This document shows, piece by piece, positions 18,432 to 27,425 of a stretch of DNA of 64,000 nt; the first letter of the stretch is position 1, and every line of letters begins with the position of its first letter. The notes beneath the pieces are model-generated. The model was not told the DNA's origin. It worked only from the letters and a program-made list of their open reading frames with translations, and searched no databases. Source of the stretch: Thermotoga sp. SG1. GTDB lineage: Bacteria > Thermotogota > Thermotogae > Thermotogales > Thermotogaceae. The stretch lies in the NCBI RefSeq assembly GCF_002865985.1, contig NZ_LNDD01000001.1, forward strand, positions 124,001 to 188,000, in the 5' to 3' direction. Position numbers and translations under genes: made by a program.

Positions 18432-18880
18432 TTCTCATTCTTCCCTCCGTAAACGATGCTGTACACCTTCTTTTCGAACTCTTCCGTGATCTGTTTCAGC
18501 TTGCTTCTCTGGTCTGAACTCAGGTTCTTCACGTTCTTGAAGATCACATCCATCACATTCCTTATGGAAGATCCGCATATTTCGGAAAACATCCTGAACC
18601 TTTCGGCAAACTCCAGTGCTTCTTTTATCTCCTTTTCATGCTCTTTCAGAAATTTTCTTCCTTTCTCACTCAAGCGGTAGATCTTCTTTTTTCCCTCTTC
18701 GTGTGTCTCTATGTATCTCTGTTTTCTGAGGGAAGAAAGAACAGGATAGAGGGCACCAGGACTTGGAGGCTCTGCCCCCATGATCTGAGAAATCTTCTTC
18801 ATTATGTGGTATCCATGCGATGGCTCCTGAGAGATAACATGAAGAACCAAAAACTTAAGGTGTCCTTTGATATCTCGCAT
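18428..18880 (-). CDS. PadR-family transcriptional regulator
   Basis: A 150-residue winged-helix regulator. The PadR domain is recognised by [19 protein letters not shown] and [13 protein letters not shown]; a C-terminal helical region for dimerisation follows. I chose ATG 18878-18880 because GGTG lies six bases before it; a GTG nine bases further upstream has no ribosome site. Relatives usually repress the transporter gene they sit beside, so it probably controls the exporter and itself in response to a transported compound. A 10-bp palindrome, AGATATATCT (18891-18900), lies in its leader and is a candidate operator. Confidence 0.9.
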   Translation of the reverse strand: MRDIKGHLKFLVLHVISQEPSHGYHIMKKISQIMGAEPPSPGALYPVLSSLRKQRYIETHEEGKKKIYRLSEKGRKFLKEHEKEIKEALEFAERFRMFSEICGSSIRNVMDVIFKNVKNLSSDQRSKLKQITEEFEKKVYSIVYGGKNEK

Positions 18881-18922
18881 GATTATCACCAGATATATCT
18901 TTAGATTATTTGTTCAACAGAA

Positions 18923-18951
18923 ATTATAACCGATATCCAGAAACATTTCAA
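18923..18951 (-). promoter_or_regulatory. promoter of the PadR-ABC exporter operon
   Basis: On the minus strand, TTGAAA (18946-18951), a 17-base spacer, and TATAAT (18923-18928). The -35 box overlaps the TGA stop of araM (18948-18950), so this promoter is embedded at the end of the arabinose operon. Transcription would start about 35 bases before the regulator start. Confidence 0.72.
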
Positions 18952-20159
18952 AATATTTCTCTGGAGAAACTCTTCAAAAGTTTCATTTCGTCGAAAACAT
19001 CCAGGATGGTGAACCTGTCTCTGATGGTGTTTGAGAGCCTCACGATCTTCGACAGGAAGTCTCTCCTGTACTTTCTGATCATCGAAGTCACATCTATCGT
19101 TTCAAGGGCTTTTTTGAGAAGCGGGAAAAATTCACTGTAGATATCCTCCAGTGCTTTTCTGATCTTTTCCAGATCGACTCCCTGAATCTTTTTCCCCTTG
19201 TAGGTTTCCAAAAACTCCTTCACTTTCTTCTCATCGAAAAGTTCCAAAAGCTCTTTTCTTCTCTCGTCTATGGAAAAATCCTCCACAGGTAGGTTCTTTT
19301 CTTCCATCAATATCTCGTACGCCTTCGTGGAAACGAAAACCCCTATCATAACGGTCAGACCATGGAATGGGGGGAGTTCTCCCCTTTCTTCGTGGAACAT
19401 CTCTATGAGATGAGACACCATGTGTTCAGCACCGGACGCCGGCCTCGAATTTCCCACGATCACCATGTTCAAACCCGAGGCGAGATGGGCATCCATGAGA
19501 GTCTTGACAGCGCTCTTTTCTCTTTTCAAGATGTCTTCGGATCTCAGCAGGACCTCTTTCAGAAGGTCCTTTATATCATCCCAGACGAAGTCGCAGATGT
19601 ACTCGTCGTTTGCGATATGTGATAGGATCCAATCCATCCTCGCCGAAACCTTCGCGATGATATCTCCAACACCTGCTCTCAGAAGATCGATCGGTGCGTT
19701 TCTCAAAACGTCGATGTCGATCAGAATCTTCCGTGGTGGTATTGCCTTGAACGTCTTTTTCACACCATCCACCAGAACGGGGGCAACGGTGGAGGTGTAC
19801 GCATCAACAGAGGGAGCCGTGGGAACACACGAGAACTGTTTTCCGGAAAGGTACGCAGCGTACCTTGCTATGTCGGTGAGGCTGCCCGATCCGATCGAGA
19901 CAATTTCCGGAAAATCACCGGACTCTTCGATCACTCTTTTCACGTTCTCCATGGTGGTGAGAGGTCTTTTTTCTGCAAAGACAAAAGACCGCTTCTCTGG
20001 CAGATTCACCAGAGAAGCGGTGTTCAAATCCGCTATGAAAAACGCTTCCGGGAAGATGTCTGGTGCGCTTTTTATAGACGACCCTACAATTTCTATGTCT
20101 GGAACCTCATGAATTCTTCCACAGGTACACTCAAAGGTCTTTCCAAGAATGTCTCTCAT
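18948..20159 (-). CDS. araM: AraM-type glycerol-1-phosphate dehydrogenase family protein
   Basis: A 403-residue protein of the iron-alcohol-dehydrogenase/dehydroquinate synthase superfamily, AraM branch. The nucleotide site is SIGSGSLTDIARYAA; PTAPSVDAYTSTVAP and EHMVSHLIEM are family motifs, with histidines for the metal. Family members reduce dihydroxyacetone phosphate to glycerol 1-phosphate; in arabinose operons its exact job is unclear. It follows araB after four bases and is the last gene of the long arabinose operon. It matches TM0285. Confidence 0.88.
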   Translation of the reverse strand: MRDILGKTFECTCGRIHEVPDIEIVGSSIKSAPDIFPEAFFIADLNTASLVNLPEKRSFVFAEKRPLTTMENVKRVIEESGDFPEIVSIGSGSLTDIARYAAYLSGKQFSCVPTAPSVDAYTSTVAPVLVDGVKKTFKAIPPRKILIDIDVLRNAPIDLLRAGVGDIIAKVSARMDWILSHIANDEYICDFVWDDIKDLLKEVLLRSEDILKREKSAVKTLMDAHLASGLNMVIVGNSRPASGAEHMVSHLIEMFHEERGELPPFHGLTVMIGVFVSTKAYEILMEEKNLPVEDFSIDERRKELLELFDEKKVKEFLETYKGKKIQGVDLEKIRKALEDIYSEFFPLLKKALETIDVTSMIRKYRRDFLSKIVRLSNTIRDRFTILDVFDEMKLLKSFSREIF

Positions 20160-20163
20160 TTTT

Positions 20164-21684
20164 TCACAGCCTCGCCATCAGATCTTTTGTTCTCTCGTAG
20201 AGCTCCCTGTAGATCTCGTAGTACCTGTCGTACACTTTCTTGTTCTCCTGATCCGGTTCTACCGGATCCTTGTACTTCACCCATTCTTTTATTCTCTCCG
20301 GTTTGTCGATGACACCCGTTCCCAGTCCTGCGAGGAAAGCATCCCCGTAAGGAGCCTCCACAAGACTCGCCACCTGTCTCATTTTGAAACCGGTGACGTC
20401 TGCGAATATTTTAACCCAGACGGAGGATTTCGAAACACCTCCGACAATCCAGCACTCGTCGTTCAGTTTCAAACCAGCCTTCAGTCCTTCTTCCATGTTG
20501 TGCCTTAGAGCGTACGCTCCTCCCTCCATCAGTGCTCTGTAAAGGTGCGCTCTTTTGTGGTAAAGAGTGACACCGAAGAACACACCTCTTGCAGTGGGAT
20601 CCCAGATCGGGGATCTTTCTCCCATGAAGTAGGGAAGAACAACGATGCCTTCACTTCCAGCAGGAATATCCTTCACTTCTTTGTCGAAAAGTTGATACGG
20701 TGATATGCCCGTTCTTTCGCCGACAATCGTTTCACTTTCTCCGAACTGCTCCTTGAACCACCTTGCAAGAGCTCCCGTTGTGGCGGATCCTCCGAACGTG
20801 TAGATCCTCTCGGTATCGTAGACCACGTACGGATAGTTCACAAGACCAAAGGCAAGTTTTGATCCATCGTGCACGGTCCCCCAGCAGGTGGATGTTCCCA
20901 CCATTGCCACGTGTTCTCCCTCTTCGAGAGCACCAGCAGAAAGCTGCGCTACAGGAGCGTCTATTCCCCCTGCGACCACGGGTGTTCCTTCAAGAAGACC
21001 ACACAGTTCAGAAGCTTCCTTTGTCACCCTTCCAACTATATCCGAAGACTTCACGATCCTCTCTGGTAGAAACTCGATTGGAATACCCAGTATATCGCAC
21101 ATCTCCTTTGACCAGGTGAGTTTTTTGATGTCGAAGACACCTCCGAGGTTTCCCGCAGAGGAGTAATCTATGACGATCTCTCCCGTCATCTGGTAGATCA
21201 CGTAATCTTTTGGGGTGATGAACTTGTAGATCTTCTTCCATATCTCAGGTTCGTTGTTTCTGATCCACATGATCTTGGTGAAACCAAAGTAAGAATCCAC
21301 ATAGTTTCCCGTGATCTCGAAGAGTTTTTCCCTGGGAACGTTCTGTTTCACCCACTCTGTCTCCTTCACTGCTCTTCTGTCCATCCAGATGAGACAGGGT
21401 CTCAGAGGTTGCATGTTCTTGTCGACAGGTATTCCAGATCCACCGTAGAGTCCACTTATTGCGATCCCGGCGATCTCCTTTTTTGGGACTCCGGATTTTT
21501 CCACTACCTCCTTTACCGTTTCGAAGACCGCTTTCACCCACACATCCGGCCACTGCTCAGCCCAGTTCGGTTTTGGGGTGATCACTTCATATTCTTTAAA
21601 GGCTTCCGCGAGTACTTCTCCTTTTTCGTTCACGATAACAGACTTTGTCCCCTGTGTTCCTATATCACTTCCGATGAGGTACAT
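20164..21684 (-). CDS. araB: FGGY-family kinase, probable L-ribulokinase
   Basis: A 506-residue FGGY kinase with the N-terminal phosphate motif IGSDIGTQGTKS, the mid-protein VVAGGIDAPVAQLSAG and the C-terminal ATP motif WIVGGVSKSS. It resembles xylulokinases as much as classical AraB, and the operon with araD and araA elsewhere points to L-ribulose. I chose ATG 21682-21684, with AGGGGGGAG just before it, over an upstream GTG whose codon would overlap the araD stop. It would make L-ribulose 5-phosphate for AraD. It matches TM0284. Confidence 0.88.
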   Translation of the reverse strand: MYLIGSDIGTQGTKSVIVNEKGEVLAEAFKEYEVITPKPNWAEQWPDVWVKAVFETVKEVVEKSGVPKKEIAGIAISGLYGGSGIPVDKNMQPLRPCLIWMDRRAVKETEWVKQNVPREKLFEITGNYVDSYFGFTKIMWIRNNEPEIWKKIYKFITPKDYVIYQMTGEIVIDYSSAGNLGGVFDIKKLTWSKEMCDILGIPIEFLPERIVKSSDIVGRVTKEASELCGLLEGTPVVAGGIDAPVAQLSAGALEEGEHVAMVGTSTCWGTVHDGSKLAFGLVNYPYVVYDTERIYTFGGSATTGALARWFKEQFGESETIVGERTGISPYQLFDKEVKDIPAGSEGIVVLPYFMGERSPIWDPTARGVFFGVTLYHKRAHLYRALMEGGAYALRHNMEEGLKAGLKLNDECWIVGGVSKSSVWVKIFADVTGFKMRQVASLVEAPYGDAFLAGLGTGVIDKPERIKEWVKYKDPVEPDQENKKVYDRYYEIYRELYERTKDLMARL

Positions 21685-21695
21685 GTTCTCCCCCC

Positions 21696-22334
21696 TCACT
21701 TCTGCCCGTATTTGGTGTGATACTGATTGTAAAGACGATCGACCTCTTCAGGTGGTAGAGGTTCTGGTTTTCCTGCAAGTGTTGCAAAGTAAGCCGCTTT
21801 TGCAACCTCTTCCAGAAAGATGGCCTTCTTCACAGCGTCCTCCACGGAGGTCCCCACGACCATTACACCGTGTTTTCTGAGAAGAACAGCACCGGATTTT
21901 CCGATCACCTTCAGTACTGCTTTTCCTATCGCTTCAGATCCAACGGGAGCGTACTCTGTCAGCGGAATCTCCTCTCCGAACACATCCGCGTGGGCTGTGC
22001 AAAGAACGGGGATGGTTTTTTCCAGAATCGCCCACACCATGGCGAAGGTGGAGTGGGTATGGATCACAGATTTTGCCCAGTCCAGGTGTTTGTACAGATA
22101 AAGATGTGTTGCAGTGTCGACAGATGGTTTTTTCTCACCTTCCACCACGTTTCCTTCCAGGTCTACCACGACGAAATCTTCTGGTTTCAAAACGGTGTAG
22201 GGAACACCGGAGGGTTTTATCAACACGTGATCACCTATCCTCACACTGACGTTTCCACTCGTGTAAGCAACAAGACCGTATTTTTCCAGTATCATGTGGG
22301 CATCGTAGAGTTCTTTTCGCTCTTTTTCGTACAT
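21696..22334 (-). CDS. araD: L-ribulose-5-phosphate 4-epimerase
   Basis: A 212-residue class II aldolase-fold epimerase. YTSGNVSVR binds phosphate, and VIHTHSTFAMVW carries two of the zinc histidines; the third is in RKHGVMVVG. It converts L-ribulose 5-phosphate to D-xylulose 5-phosphate, which feeds the pentose phosphate pathway. The ATG at 22332-22334 follows AAAGGAGGT; a longer reading from a TTG at 22370 would bury this ribosome site and is rejected. An 81-base gap separates it from galM, and an imperfect half-operator (CTGTACGTTTACC) lies there. It matches TM0283. Confidence 0.95.
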   Translation of the reverse strand: MYEKERKELYDAHMILEKYGLVAYTSGNVSVRIGDHVLIKPSGVPYTVLKPEDFVVVDLEGNVVEGEKKPSVDTATHLYLYKHLDWAKSVIHTHSTFAMVWAILEKTIPVLCTAHADVFGEEIPLTEYAPVGSEAIGKAVLKVIGKSGAVLLRKHGVMVVGTSVEDAVKKAIFLEEVAKAAYFATLAGKPEPLPPEEVDRLYNQYHTKYGQK

Positions 22335-22415
22335 AGTTTTTACCTCCTTTATGGGTAAACGTACAGTCAAAATTTTTCGTATAGAAAAACTCTTATCTTT
22401 TTCAACCTTCCAATT

Positions 22416-23486
22416 TCAACCCTCCATCGAGAACTTGTAAACAGTAATCTGTCTATATTCTTCCCCGGGCCTCAAAATGGTACTTGGGAAATTCGAATGA
22501 TTCGGAGAGTCAGGAAAGTGCTGCGCCTCCAAACACAAACCAGAGTAAGGACTGTAGTATTTTCCACCCTTTCCTTTTACATCAAGGAAATTTCCCGTGT
22601 AAAATTGGAGCCCAGGTTCCGTCGTATAGACTTCCATCCTTACGCTGGTTTTTTTGCTCTTCAAAACCGCTGCAAGCTTCAATTCACCATCCTTGCCGTT
22701 CAGAACGTAGTTTATATCGAATCCCCTGGTTGGAGTATCTTTCAGTGGTTCGATAGCATCTTCCAATCTTTTGAAAGACCTCAGGTCGTAAGGGGTTCCC
22801 TCAACCGACGATATTTCTCCTGTTGGTATGAGGTTCTCGTCGACCGGAGTGTAGTGATCGGCATTTATCATGATTTCATGATCTAGTATTGTTCCATCAC
22901 CTGAGAGATTGAAGTAGGAATGGTGTGTGAGATTCACAACGGTGGGTTTATCCGTTGTGGCACGGTATTCTATCTTCAACTCGTTTTCGTTTGTGAGAGT
23001 GTAGATAACGGTGACATCCAGATTTCCAGGATAGCCCTCCTCACCATCGTGACTCAGATACTTCAGAACGAGAGAGGGCCCTTTGGGTGTCTTCATAGGA
23101 ATAGCTTTGAAAACCCTAGTATAAAACCCTTTCACACCACCGTGGAGTGCATTGGGGCGATCACCATCGTTCAAAGCAAGTTGATAGGTCACACCATCGA
23201 TCTTGAAACTTCCACCTGCTATTCTGTTTGCGTACCTTCCCACGATCGCTCCGAAGAAATAACTCGCGTTTTTTTCTTCATACTCTTGAAGAGAGTCGAA
23301 TCCCAATACGACATCGAAAAGGGTGCCAGAGCGGCCTGGCACCCAGAGTTCTCTCACTATAGCACCATAGGTGATGATCTTCACCATCGCGCCGTTTTTG
23401 TTTACGAGTGTATACTGATAAATAGGAATCCCTTCAAATGTTGTTCCGAAGAACTCCTTTTCAATGTGGCACATAAGATAGTCCAT
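22416..23486 (-). CDS. galM: aldose 1-epimerase
   Basis: A 356-residue beta-sandwich mutarotase. The catalytic histidine pair and glutamate are visible: NALHGGVKGF, NLTHHSYFNLSG and, near the C-terminus, GLCLEAQHFPDSPN with the basic glutamate. It interconverts the alpha and beta anomers of aldoses, here probably arabinose released by the intracellular arabinofuranosidases before AraA acts. It lies 28 bases after the GH51 gene in the arabinose operon, with a GGGGGAG ribosome site. It matches TM0282. Confidence 0.95.
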   Translation of the reverse strand: MDYLMCHIEKEFFGTTFEGIPIYQYTLVNKNGAMVKIITYGAIVRELWVPGRSGTLFDVVLGFDSLQEYEEKNASYFFGAIVGRYANRIAGGSFKIDGVTYQLALNDGDRPNALHGGVKGFYTRVFKAIPMKTPKGPSLVLKYLSHDGEEGYPGNLDVTVIYTLTNENELKIEYRATTDKPTVVNLTHHSYFNLSGDGTILDHEIMINADHYTPVDENLIPTGEISSVEGTPYDLRSFKRLEDAIEPLKDTPTRGFDINYVLNGKDGELKLAAVLKSKKTSVRMEVYTTEPGLQFYTGNFLDVKGKGGKYYSPYSGLCLEAQHFPDSPNHSNFPSTILRPGEEYRQITVYKFSMEG

Positions 23487-23514
23487 CCTTTTCTCCCCCT
23501 GAAAGTGGTTTTCT

Positions 23515-24969
23515 TTACTCCAATTCTACCTCGATCACACTGCAAGAGAAAGGTTTAAAGGTATATTCAAACTCAGTGTCGACGGTGATGGTTTCAGAGG
23601 TAATGTCAACAACGTTGGGATTTTCCATGGTGTTCCTTGCGTTCACATCCGGTCCTGTGAGTGTGTAGACTGTCGCCTTCTTTTGTCCCAAACCTTCGAC
23701 TCTGATCGGTACCTTCAATGCGTCCTCTTTTTTGTAGTTCAAAACAGCTATGAAGAGTTTCTTGCCATCTTCTGAGATGGAGGCAGCGGCATCTAGGAAA
23801 GGAGCGTTCTCCACAGAGAAGGGCATCTTGTTGATGAACATGACACCTTCTATGCTGTAAGTCTCCGATTCAACGTGGGTCTTGACGAGTTTTTCTCCGG
23901 AGTGATTCACGATGAGTTCGAAGGCCTTGTAGACAGGTGTGAGAACGAGACCATCCTTTTCGGTGTGTATGGCTCCGAGTGCGTTCACAAGTTGAGCAAG
24001 ATTGGCAAGCGGCACAATGTCACTCATCTTCTGAAGAAGCACAAGAACTCCACACGCGAAGATGCCATCTTTGAGATCGTAAGGTTCTTCGAGCTTGTTG
24101 TCAGATACTCTGTACCACACGTTCCACTCGTCCAGAGCGATCTTCACTCCCCTTTTTCTTGCAACCTCAACCGTGTCGATGAGTTTCTTCACCCCGATGA
24201 GTCTTTCCTTGAGAAGATAAACGGTAGAAACGGTCTCGTAATAGTCGTCAGATCCCGTGTAGAAGTGATAGGAAATGTAATCGATAACGTCACCCGCCTC
24301 TTGAAGAACCTTCAAATTCCAGATAGGATCATCACAACCAACGGCGATAGCCTTGATGGTCGGATCGAACACTTTCATCCACTTGGTGTATTCTTTGGCT
24401 GCTCTTGCATACTCATCTGCCGTCATGTGACCTACCTGCCACTCTCCCCACATCTCGTTTCCTATTCCCCAGAACTTCACGTTGTAGGGCTCTGGGTGAC
24501 CATATTTTCTTCTGAGTTGGGCGTAGTAGGTGTTACCCTTTCCGTTACAGTACTCGAGCCAGTGAAGGGCCTCATCGAGTGTTCCAGTTCCCATGTTGAT
24601 ACATATGTAGGGCTCTGCTCCTATCTCACGACAGTACTCGATGAACTCATCCGTTCCGAACCTGTTTGGTTCTTCTTGTTGCCACGCAAGATCGAACCTG
24701 ACAGGTCTTTCGTCCTTGGGACCGATACCATCTTCCCAGTGGTAGTTCGATGCGAAGTTTCCACCTGGCCATCTCAAGTTCGGAACTTTTATCTTCTTCA
24801 CCGCTTCTAAAACGTCTTTTCTAAAACCCCTCTCATCGGAGAGCGGTGAACCTTCTTCGTAGATTCCTCCATAGATACATCTTCCCAAATGCTCCGTGAA
24901 ATGACCGTAGATGTGCCTGCTGATCGGCTTGACTACTTTCTTTGGATCAACAATGATCTTGTAGGACAT
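23515..24969 (-). CDS. abfA: intracellular alpha-L-arabinofuranosidase, GH51
   Basis: A 484-residue clan-A glycosidase with no signal peptide. The acid/base is E172 in GIGNEMWG and the nucleophile is E281 in ALDEWNVW, the same positions as in the characterised T. maritima and T. petrophila enzymes. A C-terminal beta domain follows the barrel. It removes terminal alpha-L-arabinofuranosyl residues from imported arabino-oligosaccharides. I start it at ATG 24967-24969, preceded by GAGGAGGG; a GTG 18 bases upstream overlaps the previous gene and would include the ribosome site. It matches TM0281. Confidence 0.97.
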   Translation of the reverse strand: MSYKIIVDPKKVVKPISRHIYGHFTEHLGRCIYGGIYEEGSPLSDERGFRKDVLEAVKKIKVPNLRWPGGNFASNYHWEDGIGPKDERPVRFDLAWQQEEPNRFGTDEFIEYCREIGAEPYICINMGTGTLDEALHWLEYCNGKGNTYYAQLRRKYGHPEPYNVKFWGIGNEMWGEWQVGHMTADEYARAAKEYTKWMKVFDPTIKAIAVGCDDPIWNLKVLQEAGDVIDYISYHFYTGSDDYYETVSTVYLLKERLIGVKKLIDTVEVARKRGVKIALDEWNVWYRVSDNKLEEPYDLKDGIFACGVLVLLQKMSDIVPLANLAQLVNALGAIHTEKDGLVLTPVYKAFELIVNHSGEKLVKTHVESETYSIEGVMFINKMPFSVENAPFLDAAASISEDGKKLFIAVLNYKKEDALKVPIRVEGLGQKKATVYTLTGPDVNARNTMENPNVVDITSETITVDTEFEYTFKPFSCSVIEVELE

Positions 24970-24983
24970 ACTCCTTTCCCTCC

Positions 24984-27425
24984 TCACTCCATAAAGGTTG
25001 GTGTTATTGAAACACAGTCAACATTTGGTCCAAATACAGAAACAGTTGCTGGTGAAACCTCAGTGTTTGGATTTTCAAATCTTATGGTGTGCTCTCCTTC
25101 TTTCAGATAAAGGTAAAGAACATTTGTGGAAAAACCATCAATTCCGCCTGTGTACCTGAAAAAGAGATCTTTTTCTTCTCCATCGATGATCAGTTTGCAG
25201 TATCTATCAACCACGTTGAGGTTGTAAGCGTGAGTTCCCAGTGTCTCTTCGTTGCTGTAGCGAATCACAAAGGAGTAATAACCATCCTTGGGTACAGAGA
25301 ACCTCATCTCAAGAGCGTTTTCTTTTCCTCTTCCTATCCCGGTGACGAATTTTCCAGATGAAGCAAAGTCCGATCTTTCTACCCGGACGTTTCCTGCAAG
25401 ATTTCCTTCTTCCGTTTCGTAGGTTCCAATGTCGATATCCGTCTTCATCAGTTCAGCAGAATTCAGTACTATCGCTTTTTCGGAAAAGTTCTTCAATTTT
25501 ATCAGATTCACTCCCTTCTGAAGGAACACGGTGAACTGATTGCCAGTTACATGCCTCCTTGCGGATCGGTTGATTACTAGTTCAAATTGATTAAGATTTT
25601 CTCCATTCATCTTCACTGAATAATAACCGTCTTCCTTCACAACAACAAAGAACTCAAGTTCTTTGCCTTTTTCCAGGACGGTTTTATTGCCGTCGAAAAC
25701 ACCATCCGTTGACACCAAATGGTCTCCTATCAAAATCTTCTTTTCTCCTGAATAGATTCTCAAACCTACGCGATCTATGCCGACACTCGGTGAGTTGTCT
25801 TTCTTGAATATCTCTATAGCGTGCGCTCCTTTCTCAAGATGGATCGTCATTTCTGTCTTTCCGACATAACTACCAGATAACGTGGGTGGGAAAACCAACT
25901 CAAAAGCTTTGTTGTCGATCGTCATTCCATACTCCACCGTTTTTTTGCTTCCATTTACGTACCATATCTCAAGAAGATACTGACCACTTTCTGGCACCTC
26001 AACATCGAAAGAAAGAGTACTCTTTGGATTGTCAAGGAACACAATCTTTTCTCCGGAGTAAGGCGGGTTGTTTCCACCTCCGTGGATTTCCACTGTGCAG
26101 TTTTCAAGGATAGTTTCTTCTGCTTCTTTTCTCCACTTCCACACGGGTTGATACACAGATCGATTGTCCTCATTTTCTTTCACAATCACAAGATAAGCAG
26201 ACATCTCACTCAAATCGCGCAATGTAAGAGATAACACACCATCTTGAACTTTTGTGATGCCTTTTAACAGAAGATCTGGAGAAGTATAAATTCCCGTATA
26301 ACCAGACCACTCGATTTCCCAGACTTCGTAGTAGGCTTCTTTTTCAAAAGGAACGTTTTTGAACGTGAGAGTGCATTCTTTTTGATCGTCTCCACCAAGA
26401 AGAACCTTCAGTGCCTTTCTATCTCGATCGTACACAGCCAGTGTAGAAACAGACATATAACTCGGTGACGCTGCAACAAGTTCTCCTGACATGTTCACAT
26501 ATTCTCTGAACAACCACCACGCACCGTTTGGAACGTTTCCTTCAACAAGTCCAGAGAAGTTCCCCGCAGCATGCCAGTACGCAAGGCATCCATCTGTTCT
26601 CGATTGTTCCAGCCTGGCAAGCCATTTTACGAGTCTTCCAGGAACAGAGAGTTCTTTTCCTAGAGCGTACTCATTGATACAGATTGGTAGTGGTCCTATT
26701 CCTAGTTCTTCTTCGATCTTTCGGAAATTCTGGTAGTAGGCATGACCTGCTTCTACGTCCATGAGATTCAGTTCATGCCAGGTTATCAGATCGGGTAGAC
26801 AGTTTTCTTGCAAACAGAATTCAAGGAATTTCTTCAAGAACCTTGGATTGTAGGTGGTCGTGTTCGGTCCTGCTATTTTCGCGTCCGGCGCGATCTTTTT
26901 TATTTCATTGTAGACAGTCTTCCATGCTGTGAAAAACTCTTTCATCCTCTTGGTGGACCAGAACAACCCTCCGTACCAGATCGCATCGGGCTCGTTGAAG
27001 GGAACGTAGACGATTCTGTCTTTGTAGGGCAGAGTTTCCATGATCTGAACAGACTTTCTCACCTTCTCTAGATAGTCATCTGGAACGTAGTCTCTGTTGT
27101 TATCTGGATTCTTTTCGTATGGCCAGTGTAGATAGATATCCTGAAGATAAACCTGAAGATAACTCCCTCCTGCCTTTACAAAACTTTCCATAACCCTGAA
27201 AGCATCGGCACCGGGATGCTGGAGCCCTTTTGGTGGTTTCTGGTTCACCGTTTTCACCTTTATGGGGATCAGCGAGATAACGGATGGAACGTCCGGTTCA
27301 GATAGAGCGTAGTGAGCACCCACTGCTCCAAGACCAAGAGGTCCGCTAGTCCAAGAGAGATCGAAGACAAATTCGTTTCCCAGAACTAATGTGGAGAAAC
27401 AAAGAATCATCACAATCCACCTCAT
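24984..27425 (-). CDS. secreted clan-A-like glycoside hydrolase with C-terminal carbohydrate-binding-like modules
   Basis: An 813-residue exported protein: signal peptide about residues 1-16, a TIM-barrel-like catalytic region to about residue 330, then a short beta domain to about 420. Next come at least two jelly-roll segments (about 430-560 and 680-813) resembling CBM6/35 modules, with SGQYLLEIWY and DGYYSFVIRYSNEE as matching strands. Likely catalytic glutamates are E145 in VPFNEPDA (acid/base) and E252 in ICINEYAL (nucleophile). The barrel has a loose GH39-like look but I cannot assign a family. It overlaps the secreted GH51 gene by four bases, so it probably attacks arabinan or arabinose-decorated polysaccharide outside the cell. 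Confidence 0.78.
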   Translation of the reverse strand: MRWIVMILCFSTLVLGNEFVFDLSWTSGPLGLGAVGAHYALSEPDVPSVISLIPIKVKTVNQKPPKGLQHPGADAFRVMESFVKAGGSYLQVYLQDIYLHWPYEKNPDNNRDYVPDDYLEKVRKSVQIMETLPYKDRIVYVPFNEPDAIWYGGLFWSTKRMKEFFTAWKTVYNEIKKIAPDAKIAGPNTTTYNPRFLKKFLEFCLQENCLPDLITWHELNLMDVEAGHAYYQNFRKIEEELGIGPLPICINEYALGKELSVPGRLVKWLARLEQSRTDGCLAYWHAAGNFSGLVEGNVPNGAWWLFREYVNMSGELVAASPSYMSVSTLAVYDRDRKALKVLLGGDDQKECTLTFKNVPFEKEAYYEVWEIEWSGYTGIYTSPDLLLKGITKVQDGVLSLTLRDLSEMSAYLVIVKENEDNRSVYQPVWKWRKEAEETILENCTVEIHGGGNNPPYSGEKIVFLDNPKSTLSFDVEVPESGQYLLEIWYVNGSKKTVEYGMTIDNKAFELVFPPTLSGSYVGKTEMTIHLEKGAHAIEIFKKDNSPSVGIDRVGLRIYSGEKKILIGDHLVSTDGVFDGNKTVLEKGKELEFFVVVKEDGYYSVKMNGENLNQFELVINRSARRHVTGNQFTVFLQKGVNLIKLKNFSEKAIVLNSAELMKTDIDIGTYETEEGNLAGNVRVERSDFASSGKFVTGIGRGKENALEMRFSVPKDGYYSFVIRYSNEETLGTHAYNLNVVDRYCKLIIDGEEKDLFFRYTGGIDGFSTNVLYLYLKEGEHTIRFENPNTEVSPATVSVFGPNVDCVSITPTFME

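Noticed and set aside
22335-22415. A partial operator-like sequence (CTGTACGTTTACC) before araD
   Set aside because: Only half of the palindrome is present and no promoter is visible; araD is likely read from the upstream operon.
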